This document shows, piece after piece, positions 45,276-58,500 of a stretch of DNA of 64,000 nt; position 1 is the stretch's first letter; every line of letters starts with the position of its first letter. Below the pieces are notes generated by a model, which saw only the letters and a program-made list of their open reading frames with translations, did no database searches and had not been told where the DNA came from. The stretch is from Neoceratodus forsteri. Taxonomy: Eukaryota; Chordata; Ceratodontiformes; Ceratodontidae. The position numbers were made by a program, and so were the translations under genes. Location of the stretch: positions 95,697,501 through 95,761,500 of the forward strand of contig JADMNL010000028.1 in NCBI GenBank assembly GCA_016271365.2. The letters run 5' to 3'.

Positions 45276-48200
45276 GTATCAAGCCCAGCTTCCAGCTGCC
45301 TCAGGGAGCTGCGCCACAGATTTAAACTTGACGCCTTTATGCTTTCCATAGACTGCTGTGCCTTTTCGGTTTGAGTCGGCGGAGCAGTGCAGATAATTAC
45401 AGCAGTCTGCCTCCTATACCGACAGTGTAATTGCATCTGTGGAACAGTTCTTGTAAGGGTAATAGAGCTGCACAGGAGTTTGTTCTTTAATCGGGAACTG
45501 TACACAGTTTAAAGATCTTTAAACCCAGCATAGCTACTGTGACTGTATTTTAAACCGTGCCTAAATCCATTATCTGTTTTGGTAACCTTAAAGCCTGTAA
45601 TTACTGCAAAATTTACAATCCTTGCTAAATAGTTAAAACAGTATTGATGTACTAGCTCCTTCTCCTACCTACCTCTACTTATAGCTGCCTTTTTCTTGTT
45701 CCTTGCAGCAGTGCGGTCGCTGAGGGCAAGCACCACAGCCTCCCACAGCCACGAATCCCCCAATGGAGAAAGAAGCAGCAGGTGCCCAGCAGTGTGGTTA
45801 TGAGGGCAAGCAGCAGCCCTCCACACAGCCACCGAATACCCCCTGTGGAGAACGGAGCACCAGAGCGCCCAGCAGTGCAGTCGCGAGGGCAAGCAGCACA
45901 GCCCTCCCCACAGACACCGAATCCCCCCACGGAGAACGGAGCACCAGGCGCCCAGCAGTGCAGTCGCGAGGGAAAGCAGCACAGCCCTCCCCACAGCCAC
46001 AGAATCCCCACGGGAATGGAGCCAGGCGCCCAGCAGTGCGGTCGCGAGGCATGCAGAACAGCCTCCCCACAGCACCGAATCACCCGCAGAGAGCGGAGCA
46101 CCAGAGCACCCAGTAGTGCATTCGTGAGTGCAAGCAGCACAGCCCTCCCACAGCCACCGAATCCCCGGAGAACGGAGCACAAGAGCACCCAGCAGTGCGG
46201 TCGCCAGGGCAAGCAGCACAGCCCTCCCCACAGCCACCGAATCCCCCCCGCCACAGAGAATGGAGCAGCAGACCTCCCAGCAGTGCGGTCGCAAGGGCAA
46301 GCAGCACAGCCCTCCCCACAGCCACTGAATTTCCTCCCACAGAGAACGGGGCAACAGAGTGCACAGCAGTGTGGTCATGAGGGCAAGCAGCACTGCCCTC
46401 CCCACAGCCACTGAATCCCCCATGGAGAATGGAGCACCAGAGCGCCCAGCAGTGCGGTCACGAGGACAAGCAGCAGAGCCCTCCTCACAGCCACCAAATC
46501 CCCCCTGCAGAGAGGGCTCCAGGCGTGCAGCAGTGCGAGTCGTGAGGGCAAGCAGCACAGCCCTCCCACAGCTACCGAAGCCCTCCGTGCGGAGAATGGA
46601 GCACCGGAGCGCCAAGCAGTGCGGTCGCAAGGGCAAGCAGCACAGCCCTCCCAACAGCCATCGAATCCCACCGCCTCCCGGAGAAAGGAGCACTAGGGCG
46701 CCCCGCAGTGCGGTCGCCAGGGCAAGCAGCACAGCCCTTCCCACAGCCACCAAATCCCCCACCCCGGAGAATGGAACACCAGACCGCCCAGCAGTGCGGT
46801 GCCAAATGCAACAGCACAGCCCTCCCCACAGCCACGAATCCCCCCTCAGAAAGCGGAGCACCAGAGCGTCCAGCAGTGCGGTTGCGAGGGCAAGCAGCAC
46901 AGCCCCCCACAGCCACCGAATCCCTCCACCACAGAGAACGGAGCACCAGACCACCCAGCAGTGCGGTCGCGAGGGCAAGCAGCACAGCTCTCCCCACAGC
47001 CAATGAATCCCCCCTCGCGGAGAATGGAGCACCAGAGCACCCAGGAATCAAGCCCAGCTTCCAGCTGCCTCAGGGAGCTGCGCCACAGATTTAAACTTGG
47101 CGCCTTTTTGCTTTCCATAGACTGCTGTGCCTTTTCGGTTTGAGTCGGAGAAGCAGTGCAGATAATTACAGCAGTCTGCCTCCTATACCGACAGTGTAAT
47201 TGCATCTGTGGAACAGTTCTTGTAAGGGTAATAGAGCTGCACAGGAGTTTGTTCTTTAATCGGGAACTGTACACAGTTTAAAGATCTTTAAACCCAGCAT
47301 AGCTACTGTGACTGTATTTTTAAACCGTGCCTAAATCCATTATCTGTTTTGGTAACCTTAAAGCCTGTAATTACTGCAAAATTTACAATCCTTGCTAAAT
47401 AGTTAAAACAGTATTGATGTACTAGCTCCTTCTCCTACCTACCTCTACTTATAGCTGCCTTTTCTTGTTCCTTGCAGCAGTGCGGTGCTGAGGGCAAGCA
47501 CCACAGCCCTCCCACAGCCACCAATCCCCAATGGAGAAAGAAGCAGCAGAGTGCCCAGCAGTGTGGTTATGAGGGCAAGCAGCACAGCCCTCCACACAGC
47601 CACCGAATACCCCCGTGGAGAGCGGAGCACCAGGCGCCCAGCAGTGCAGTCGCGAGGGCAAGCAGCACAGCCCTCCCCACAGACACCAGATCCCCCCACG
47701 GAGAGCGGAGCACCAGGCGCCCAGCAGTGCAGTCGCGAGGGCAAAGCAGCACAGCCCTCCCCACAGCCACAGAATCCCCCACGGGAATGGAGCACCAGAG
47801 CGCCCAGCAGTGCGTCGCGAGGGCATGCAGAACAGCCCTCCCCAGCCCCGAATCACCCACGAAGGAGCACCAGACACCCAGTAGTGCATTCGTGAGTGCA
47901 AGCAGCACAGCCCTCCCACAGCCACCGAATCCCCGGAGAGCGGGCACAAGAGCACCCAGCAGTGCGGTCGCCAGGGCAAGCAGCACAGCCCTCCCCACAG
48001 CCACCGAATCCCCGCCACAGAGAATGGAGCAGCAGACCTCCCAGCAGTGCGGTCGCAGGGCAAGCAGCACAGCCCTCCCCAGCCACTGATTTCCTCCCAC
48101 AGAGGCAGGGGCAACAGAGTGCACAGCAGTGTGGTCATGAGGGCAAGCAGCACTGCCCTCCCACAGCCACTGAATCCCCATGGAGAATGGAGCACCAGGC

Positions 48201-48810
48201 CCAGCAGTGCGGTCAGAGGACAAGCAGCAGAGCCCTCCTCACAGTCACCGAATCCCCCCCCTGCAGAGAAGGAGCTCCAGAGCGTACAGCAGTGCGGTCG
48301 TGAGGGCAAGCAGCACAGCCCTCCCCACAGCTACCGAAGCCCTCCGTGCGGAGAATGGAGCACCGGAGCACCAAGCAGTGCGGTCGCAAGGGCAAGCAGC
48401 ACAGCCCTCCCAACAGCCATCGAATCCCACCGCCTCCCGGAGAAAGGAGCACTAGGGCGCCCCGCAGTGCGGTCGCCAGGGCAAGCAGCACAGCCCTTCC
48501 CACAGCCACCAAATCCCCCCCACCCGCGGAGAATGGAACACCAGACCGCCCAGCAGTGCGGTCGCAAATGCAAGCAGCACAGCCCTCCCCACAGCCACCG
48601 AATCCCCCCCCCTCAGAAAACGGAGCACCAGAGCGTCCAGCAGTGCGGTTGCGAGGGCAAGCAGCACAGCCCCCCACAGCCACGAATCCCTCCACCACAG
48701 AGAGCGGAGCACCAGACCACCCAGCAGTGCGGTCGCGAGGGCAAGCAGCACAGCTCTCCCCACAGCCAATGAATCCCCCCTCGCGGAGAATGGAGCACCA
48801 GAGCACCCAG
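45276..48810 (+). repeat. Tandem pair of 1.77-kb modules
   Basis: Modules 45276-47044 and 47045-48810 (1,769 and 1,766 bp) match block by block: both open with AATGGAGAAAGAAGCAGCAG-type subrepeats and close with CACCCAGGAATCAAG. They differ mainly by small indels, so this looks like a recent unequal exchange. Confidence 0.85.
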
Positions 48811-51800
48811 GAATCAAGCCCAGCTTCCAGCTGCCTCAGGGAGCTGCGCCACAGATTTAAACTTGGCGCCTTTTTGCTTTCCATAGACTGCTGTGCCTTT
48901 TCGGTTTGAGTCGGAGAAGCAGTGCAGAAAATTACAGCAGTCTGCCACCCATACCGACAGTGTAATTACATCTGGGGAACAGTACTCGTAAGGGGAATAG
49001 AGCTGCACAGGAGTTTTTTCTTTAATCAGGAACTGTATGCTGTTTAAAGATCTTTAAACCCAGCATAGCTACTGTGACTGTATTTTAAACCGTGCCTGAA
49101 TCCATTATCTGTTTTGGTAAATTTAAAGCCTGTAATTACTGCAAAATTTACAATCCCTGCTAAATGGTTACAACAGTATTGATGTACTAGCTCCTCCTCC
49201 CTACCCACCTCTACTTATAGCTGCCTTTTCTTGTTACTTGCAGCAGTGCGGTGGCGAGGGCAAGCACCACAGCCCTCCCCACAGCGACCAGATCCCCCAT
49301 AGAAGGAAGCACCAGAGCGCCCAGTAGTGCGGTCATGAGGGCAAGCAGCACAGCTCTCCCCACAGCCACCGAACCCCCTGCAGAGAGCGGAGCACCAGGC
49401 GCCCAGCAGTGCGGTCGCGAGGGCAAGCAGCACAGCCCTCCCACAGCCACCGAATCCACCCAGCGGAGAGCGGGCACCAGAGCACCCAGGAGTGCAGTCA
49501 CGAGGGCAAGCAGCTCAGCCCTCCCACAGCCACAAGCCCTCCCGCGGGAGAACGGAGCACCAGGCGCCGAGCAGTGCGGTCACAAGGGCAAGCAGCACCG
49601 CCTCCCACAGCCACCGAATCGCACCCCCATGGAGAGACGGAGCAGTAGAGTGCCCAGCAGCGCTGTCGCCAGGGCAAGCAGCACAGCCCTTCCCACAGCC
49701 ACTGAATCGCCCCACCCGTGGAAAGCGGAGCACCAGAGCGTACAGCAGTGTGGTCGCGAGGGAAGCAGCACGCCCTCCCACAGCCACAGAATCCCCCGCA
49801 GAGAATGGAGCACCAGAGTGCCCAGCAGTGCGGTTGCAAGGCAAGCAGTACAGCCCCCAACAGCCACCGAATCACTCCCCATGGAGAGCGGAGCACCAGA
49901 GCACCCAGCAGTGTGGTCGTGAGGGCAAGCAGCACAGCCCTCCCACAGCCAATAAATCCCCCAGCGTAGAGCGGAGCACCAGGCGCCCAGGTATCAAGCC
50001 CAGCTTCCAGCTGCCTCAGGGAGCTGTGCCACAGATTTAAACTTGGCGCCTTTTTGCTTTCCTTAGACTGATGTGCCTTTTCGGTTTGAGTCGGAGGAGC
50101 AGTGCAGATAATTACAGCAGTCTGCCTCCCATACCGACAGTGTAATTGCATCTGGGGAACAGTTCTTGTAAGGGGAATAGAGCTGCACAGGAGCTTTTTA
50201 TTTAATCGGGAACTGTATGCTGTTTAAAGATCTTTAAACCCAGCATGGCTACTGTGACTGTGTTTTAAACCGTGCCTGAATCCATTATCTGTTTCGATAA
50301 CCTTAAAGCCTGTAATTACTGTAAAATTTACAATCCTTGCTAAATGTTTAAAACAGTGTTGATGTACTAGCTCCTCATCCCTACCTACCTCTTCTTATAG
50401 CTGCCTTTTCTTGCTCCTTGCTGCAGTGCGGTGGCGAGGCAAGCACCACAGCCCTCCCACAGCCCCGACTCCCCCATGGAGAAAGCAGCAAGAGCACCCA
50501 GCAGTGCGGTCGTGAGGGCAAGCAGCACAGCCCTCCCCACAGCCACCGAATCCCCAGCGGAGAGCGGAGCACCAGAGCGCAAAGCAGTGCGGTCGGGAGG
50601 GCAAGCAGCACTGCCTTCCCCAAAGCCACCGAATCACCCCCCGCGGAGAACGGAGCACCAGAGCACCCAGCAGTGCGGTCAGGAAGGCAAGCAGCACAGC
50701 CCTCTCCACAGCCACCGAATCCCCCCCCACCTGGAACGTAGCACCAGAGCGCCCAGCAGTGCGGTCGCGAGGGTAAGCAGCAGAGCCTTCCCCAAAGCCA
50801 CTGAATCCCCCTCCATGGAGAACGGAGCACCAGATCACCCAGTAGTGCAGTCATGAGGGCAAGCAGCAGAGCCCTCCCCAAAGCCAATGAATCCCTCCCC
50901 ACAGAGAATGGAGCACCAGAGCGCCCAGCAGTGCGGTCACAAGGGCAAGCAGCACAGCCCTCCCACAGCCACCAAATCCACCCCGGAGAATGGAGCACTA
51001 GTCGCCCAGCAGTGCGGTCACCAGGTAAGCAGCACAGCCCTCCCGCAGCCACCGAATCCCCCAGTGGAGAATGGAGCACCAGACCGCCCAGCAGTGCGGC
51101 GCAAGGGCAAGTAGCACAGTCCTCACCACAGACACTGAATCCCCCACGGAGAACGGAGCACCAGAGCGCCCAGCAGTGTGTCTTGCGAGGGCAAGCAGCA
51201 CAGCCCTCCCACAGCCAGCGAATCCCCCACGGAATGGAGCACCAGGCGCCCAGCAGTGTGGTCGTGAGGGCAAGCAGCAGAACCCTCCCCACTGCCACCG
51301 AAGCCCTCCCCATGGAGAATGGAGCACCAGAGCGCCCAGCAGTGCAGTCGCAAGGACAAGCAGCACAGCCCTCCACACAGCCACCTAATTACACCCACCC
51401 CGGAGAATGGAGCACTAGAGCGCCAAGCAGTGCGGTCACCAGGGTAAGTAGCACAGCCCTCTCCACAGCCACCGAATTCCCCCCACGGAGAATGGAGCAC
51501 CAAACCGCCCAGCAGTGCGGTCGCAAGGGCAAGCAGCACAGCCATCCTTGCAGCCACTGAATCCCCCCAAGGAGAACGGAGCACCAGAGCGCCCAGCAGT
51601 GCAGTCGCTAGGCATGCAGCACAGCCATCCTTGCAGCCACTGAATCCCCCCGCGGAGAACAGAGCACCAGAGCGCCTAGCACTGCGGTCATGAGTGCAAG
51701 CCGCACAGTCCTCCACACAGCCACCGAATCCACCCCGTGGAGAACAGAGCACCACTGCGCCCAGCAGTGTGGTCATGAGGGCAAGCAGCAGAGCCCTCCC

Positions 51801-54800
51801 CACAGCCACCGAATTACCCCAACGGAGAACGGAGCACCAGAGTGCCCAGCAGTGCGGTCATGAGGGCAAGCAGCACTGCCCTCCTTACAGCTACTGAATC
51901 CCCCACCATGGAGAATGGAGCACCAGAGTGCCCAGGTATCAACCCCAGCTACCTCCTGCCTCAGGGAGCTGCACCACAGATTTAAACCTGGCGCCTTTTT
52001 GCTTTCCATTGACTGCTGTGCCTTTTCGGTTAGAGTCGGAGGAACAGTGCAGATAATTACAGCAGTCTGCCTCCCATACCGACAGTGTCATTGCATCTGG
52101 GGAACAATGCTTGAAAGGGGAATAGAGCTGCACAGGAGTTTTTTTATTTAATCGGGAACTGTACGCTGTTTAAAGATCTTTAAACACAGCATAGCTACTG
52201 TGACTGTATTTTAAACCGTGCCTGAATCCGTTATCTGTTTTGGTAACATTAAAGCCTGTAATTACTGCAAAATTTACAATCCTTGCTAAATTTTATAACA
52301 GTATTGATGTACTAGCTCCTCCTCCCAACCTACCTCTACATATAGCTGCCTTTTCTTGTTCCTTGCAGCAGTGCGGTTGTGAGGGCAGGCAGCACAGTCC
52401 TCCCCACTGCCACTGAATCCCCCACCGCGGAGAACAGAGCACCAGAGCGCCCAGCAGTGCTGTCACTAGGGCAAGCAGCACAGCCCTCCCCATAGCCACC
52501 GAATCCCCCACAGAGTAGGGAGCACCAGAGCACCCAGGTAGCAAGCCCAGCTTCCAGCTGCCTCAGAGAGCTGCACCACAGATTTAAACTGGCGCCTTTT
52601 TGCTTTCCATAGACTGCGTGCCTTTTCGGTTTGAGTCGGAGAGCAGTGCAGATAATTACAGCAGTCTGCCTCCCATACGGACAGTGTAATTGCATCTGGG
52701 GAACAGTACTTGTAAGGGGAATAGAGCTGTACAGGAGTGTTTTCTTTAATTGGGAACTGTACGCTGTATAAAGATCTTTAAACCCAGCATAGCTACTGTG
52801 ACTGTATTTTAAATCGTGCCTGAATCCATTATCTGTTTCGGTAACCTTAAAGCCTGTAATTACTGCAAAATTTACAATCCTTGCTAAATGTTTAAAACAG
52901 TATTGATGTACTAGCTCCTGCTCCTACCTACCTCTACTTGTAGCTGCCTTTTCTTGTTCCTTGCAGCAGTGCGGTCGCTGAGGGCAAGCTGCAGCCCTCC
53001 CACAGCCACTGAGATCCCTCCCATGGAGAGCAGGCTCCAGGGCGCCCTGCAGTGCGATCACGAGGGCAAGCAGTACAGCCCTCCCCCAGCCACCAGATGC
53101 CCCCGTGGAGAACTGAGCACCAGGCGCCCAGCTATGCGGTCACGAGGGCAAGCAGCACAGCCCTCCCACAGGCACAGAATCCCCTCCACGGAGAACAGGG
53201 CACAGAGCGCCCAGCAGTGTGGTCATGAGGGCAAGCAGCACTGCCCTCCCCATAGCCACCAAATCCCCCACGGAGAACGGAGCACCAGAACTCCCAGCAG
53301 TGCGGTCACCAGGGAAAGCAGCACAGCCCTCCTCACAGCCACCAAATCCCCCCCCCTGTAGAGAAGGAGCTCCAGAGCATCCAGCAGTGCTGTCGTGAGG
53401 GCAAGCAGCACAGCCCTCCCCACAGCCACCGAAGCCCTCCATGCGGAGAATGGAGCAGCGGAGCGCCCAGCAGTGCGGTCGCAAGGGCAAGCAGCACAGC
53501 CCTCCCCACAGCCATCGAATCCCACCCCCTCCCAGAGAATGGAGCACTAGGGCGCCCAGCAGTGCGGTCGCTAGGGCAAGCAGCAAAGCCCTTCCCACAG
53601 CCACCGAATCCCCCCCCGCGGAGAATGGAAGAGCAGACCACCCAGCAGTGCGGTCACAAGGGCAAGCAACACTGCCCACCCAACAGCCAACCGAATCCCC
53701 TCAGAGAACTGAGCACCAGAGCGCCCAGCAGTGCGGTTGCGAGGGCAAGCAACACAGCCCCCACAGCCACCGAATCCCTCCACCACAGAGGCAGACACCA
53801 GAGCACCCAGCAGGCGTCAAGAGGCAAGCAGCACAGCCTCCCACAGCCAATGAATCCCCCACGTGGAGAACGGAGCACCAGAGCACCAAGGAATCAAGCC
53901 CAGCTTCCGCTGCCTCATGGAGCTGCCACAGATTTAAACTTGGCACCTTTTGCTTTCCATAGACTGCTGTGCCTTTTTGGTTTGAGTCAGAGAGCAGTGC
54001 AGAAAATTACAGCAGTCTGCCTCCCATACCGACAGTGTAATTACATCTGGGGAACAGTACTGTAAGGGGAATAGAGCTACACAGGAGTTTTTCTTTAATA
54101 GGGAACTGTATGCTGTTAAAGATCTTTAAACCCAGCCTAGCTACTGTGACTGTATTTTAAACTGTGCCTGAATCCATTATCTCTTTTGGTAACCTTAAAG
54201 CCTATAATTACTCCAAAATTTACAATCCTTGCTAAATGGTTAAAACAGTATTGATGTACTAGCTCCTCCTCCCTACCCACCTCTACTTATAGCTGCCTTT
54301 TCCTTGTTACTTGCAGCAGTGCGGTCGCGGGGGCAAGCAGCACAGCCCTCCCACAGCCACCAAATCCCCCGCGTGGAGAGCGGGCACCCAGTAGTGCAGT
54401 CGTGAGGGCAGCAGCTCAGCCCTCCCCACAGCCACGACGCCCTCCCGTGGAGAACAGAGCAGCAGAGCGCCCAGCAGTGTAGCCTCGCCAGGGCAAGCAG
54501 CACAGCCTTCCCACAGCCACCCGAACCCACCCGCGGAGAATGGAGCACCAGACCGCCCAGCAGTGCGCTCACAAGGGCAAGCATCACAGCCCTCCCCACA
54601 GCCACAGATCCCCACCGTGGAAAGCGGAGCACCAGAGTGCCCAGCAGTGCGGTTGCAAAGGCAAGCAGCACAGCCCCCCCAACAGCCACCGAATCACTCC
54701 CCCACGGAGAACGGAGCACCAGAGCACCCAGCAGTGTGGTCGCGAGGGCAAGCAGCACAGCCCTCCCCACAGCCAATAAATCCACCCCCCCCGGAGAACG

Positions 54801-55550
54801 GAGCACCAGAGCGCCCAGGTATCAAGCCCAGCTTCCAGCTGCCTCAGGGAGCTGCGCCACAGATTTAAACTTGGCGCCTTTTTGTTTCCATAGACTGCTG
54901 TGCCTTTTGGTTTGAGTCGGAGAGCAGTGCAGATAATTACAGCAGTCTGCCTCCCATACCGACAGTGTAATTGCATCTGGGGAACAGTTCTGTAAGGGGA
55001 ATAGAGCTGCACAGGAGTTTTTTCTTTAATCGAACCGTACACTGTTTAAAGATCTTTAAACCCAGCATAGCTACTGTGACTGTATTTTAAACCGTGCCTG
55101 AACCATTATCTGTTTCGTAACCTTAAAGCCTGTAATTACTGTAAAATTTGCAATCCTTGCTAAATGTTTAAAACAGTATTGATGTACAGCTCCTGCTCCC
55201 TACCTACCTCTACTTATAGCTGCCTTTTCTTGTTCCTTGCAGCAGTGCGGTCGCGAGGCAAGCAGCACAGCCCTCCCACAGCCACGAAGCCCTCCCCATG
55301 GAATGGAGCACCAGAGAGCAGCAAGTGAGGTCATGAGGGCAAACAGCACAGCCCTCCCACAGCCAGTCCCCGCAGAGATGGAGCACCAGGCGCCAGCTGT
55401 GTAGTTGCGAGGCAAGCAGCACAACCCTCCCACAGCCACCGAATCCCTCCCCACGGACAGCGGAGCACCAAGCACCCAGCAGTGGTCAGGGAGGCAAGCA
55501 GCACCCTCCCACAGCCAAAGCCCCCAGTGGAGGAAGAGCACAGAGCCCAG
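48811..55550 (+). repeat. Macrosatellite segment B2
   Basis: Blocks are 49244-49990, 50424-51935, 52369-52537 (doublet), 52967-53890, 54317-54818 and 55243-55550. The series with its preceding module (47045-53890) is repeated at 55551-62055. The junction at 50421 reads CCTTGCTGCAGTGC instead of CCTTGCAGCAGTGC, one of only two altered spacer ends; the other is its counterpart at about 58695. Confidence 0.85.
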
Positions 55551-58500
55551 GTATCAGCCCAACTTCCAGCTGCCTCAGGAGCTCGCCCGAGTTAAACTTG
55601 ACGCTTTATGCACCACAGACGCTGTGCCTTCGGCTTGAGTCGGCGGAGCAGTGCATAATTACAGCAGTCTGCTCTATACCGACAGTGAATTGCATCTGTG
55701 GAACAGTTCTTATAAGGTAATAGAGCTGCACAGGAGTTTGTTCTTTAATCCGAGACTGTACACAGTTTAAGATCTTTAAACCCAACATAACTACTACGAC
55801 TGTATTTTAAACGTGCTAAATCCATTATCTGTTTGTAACCTTAAAGCCTATAATAACTGCAAAATTTACAATCCTTATAAATAGTTAAACAGTATTGATG
55901 TACTAGCTCCTTCTCCCTACCTCTCTTAAGCTGCCTTTTCTTGTTCCTTGCAGCAGTGCAGTCACGAGGACACCACAGCCCTCCCACAGCCAGATCCCCA
56001 ATGGGAAAAAGCAGCAGGCTCAGCAGTGTGGTTATGAGGGCAAGCAGCACAGCCTCCACACGAATCCCCCGTGGAGGCAGGCACAGAAGCAGCAGTGCAG
56101 TCGCGGGCAACAGCACAGCCCTCCCCACAGACACCGAATCCCCCAGGCAGGCACCAGGCGCCCAGCAGTGCAGTCACGAGGGCAGCAACCAGCCCTCCCA
56201 CAGCCACCAATCCCCAAGAATGAGCACCAGAGCACCCAGTAGTGCATTCACGAGGCAAGAAGCACAGCCCCCCAGCCACGAATCCCCCGGAGAACGGGCA
56301 CAGAGCACCGCAGTCGGTCGCCAGGCAGCACAGCCTCCCACACACCAATCCCCCACACAGAGAATGGGCAGCAGACCTCCAGCAGTGCGGTCTGAGGGCA
56401 AGCAGCAGCCCTCCCACAGCCACTGAATTTCCTCCCACGAGAGGCAGGGGCACCAGGTGCACAGCAGTGTGGTCATGAGGGCAAGCAGCACTGCCCTCCC
56501 ACAGCCACTGAATCCCCCATGGAGAACGAGCACCAGGCGCTCAGCAGTGCGGTCACGGGACAAGCAGCAGGCCCTCCTCACAGCCAAGTCCCCCTGCAGA
56601 AGGGCTCCAGAGCGTACAGCAGTGCGAGTCGTGAGGGAAGCAGCACAGCCCTCCCACAAGCTACCGAAGCCCTCCGCGCGGAGAATGGAGCACCGAGCGC
56701 TAAGCAGTGCGGTCGCCAAGCAAGCAGACAGCACTCCCAACAGCCATCGAATCACCGCCTCCCGGAGAAGAGCACTAGGGCGCCCGCGGTCACGGTCCCA
56801 GAACAAGCAGCACAGCCCTTCCCACAGCCACCGTCCCCACCGCGGAGAATGGAACACCAGACCGCCCAGCAGTGCGATGCGCAAATGCAAGCAGCACAGC
56901 CCTCCCACAGCCACCAATCCCCCTCAGAAAAGGAGCACCAGAGACATCCAGCAGTGAGTTGCGGCAGGGCAAGCAGCACAGCCCCCCACAGCCACAGAAT
57001 CCCTCCACCACAGAGAACGGAGCACCAGACCACCCAGCAGTGCGGTGCAAGAGGCAAGCAGCACAGCTTCTCCCCGTATCAGATCCCCCTCGTGGAGAAT
57101 GGAGCACCAGAGCACCCAGGAATCAAGCCCAGCTTCCAGCTGCCTCAGGGAGCTGCGCCACAGATTTAAACCTGGCGCCTTTTTGCTTTCCATCAGACTG
57201 CTGTGCAGCTTCGGGTTTGAGTCGGAGAAGCAGTGCAGAAAATTACAGCAGTATGCCACCAACCCACGACAGTGTAATTACATCTCGGGAACAGTACTCG
57301 TAAGAGATAGAGCTACACAGGGTTTTCATTAATCAGGAACTGTATGCTGTTAAAGATCTTTAAACCCAGCATAGCTACTGTGACTGTATTTTAAACCGTG
57401 CCTGAATCCATTATCTGTTTTGGTAAATTTAAAGCCTATAATTACTGCAAAATTTACAATCCTGCTAAATGGTTACAACAGAATTGATGTACTAACTCCT
57501 CCTCCTACCCACCTCTACCTTAGCTGCCTTTTCTTGTGACTTGCCAGCAGTGCGGTGGCGAGGGGCAAGCACCACAGCCCTCCCCACAGCCACGAATACC
57601 CCCATGGAAGGAAGCACCAGAGCACCCAGTAGTGCAGTCACGAGGGCAAGCAGCACAGCCCTCCCCACAGCCACCAAACCACCTGCAGAGGCAGACACCA
57701 GGCGCCCAGCAGTGCGATGCAGGCAAAGCAGCAACAGCCTCCCCACAGCCACAGAATCCACCCCTTGGACAAGGGCACCAGGCACCAGTAGTGCAGTCAC
57801 GAGGCAAGCAGCTCAGCCCTCCCACAGCCACGAAGCCCTCGAGGAAGCGGAGCACCAGGCGCCCGAGCAGTGCGGTCTGAGGCAAGCAGCACCGCCCTCC
57901 CACAGCCACCAAATCGCACCCCACGGAGAGCAGACAGTGAGTGCCCAGCAGTGCGGTCGCCAGGGCAAGCAGCACAGCCTTCCCACAGCCACCGAATCGC
58001 CCCACCCGTGGAAAACGGAGCACCAGGCGTACAGCGAGTGGTCACGAGGAAAGCAGCACAGCCCTCCCCACAGCCACCGAATCCCCCCACAGAGATGGAG
58101 CACCAGAGTGCCCAGCGAGACGCAGATTGCAAGGGCAAGCAGTACAGCCCCCCAACAGCCACCGAATCACTCCCCATGGAAGCGGAGCACCAGAGCAACC
58201 AGTGTGGTCGTGAGGGCAAGCAGCACAGCCCTCCCACAGCCAATAAATCCCCACAGCGTGAGCGGAGCACAGGCCCAGTTATCAAGCCCAGCTTCCAGCT
58301 GCCTCAGGAGCTGTGCCTGAAGTTTAAACTTGGCCTTTGGCACTCCTTAGACTGATGTGCCTTTCGGTTTCAAGTCGGAGGAGCAGTGCAGATAATTACA
58401 GCAGTCTGCCTCAAACCGACAATGTAATGGGACATCTGGGGAACAGTTCTTGTAAGAGATAGAGCTACAGGGACTTTTATTTAATCGGGAACTGTCGCTG

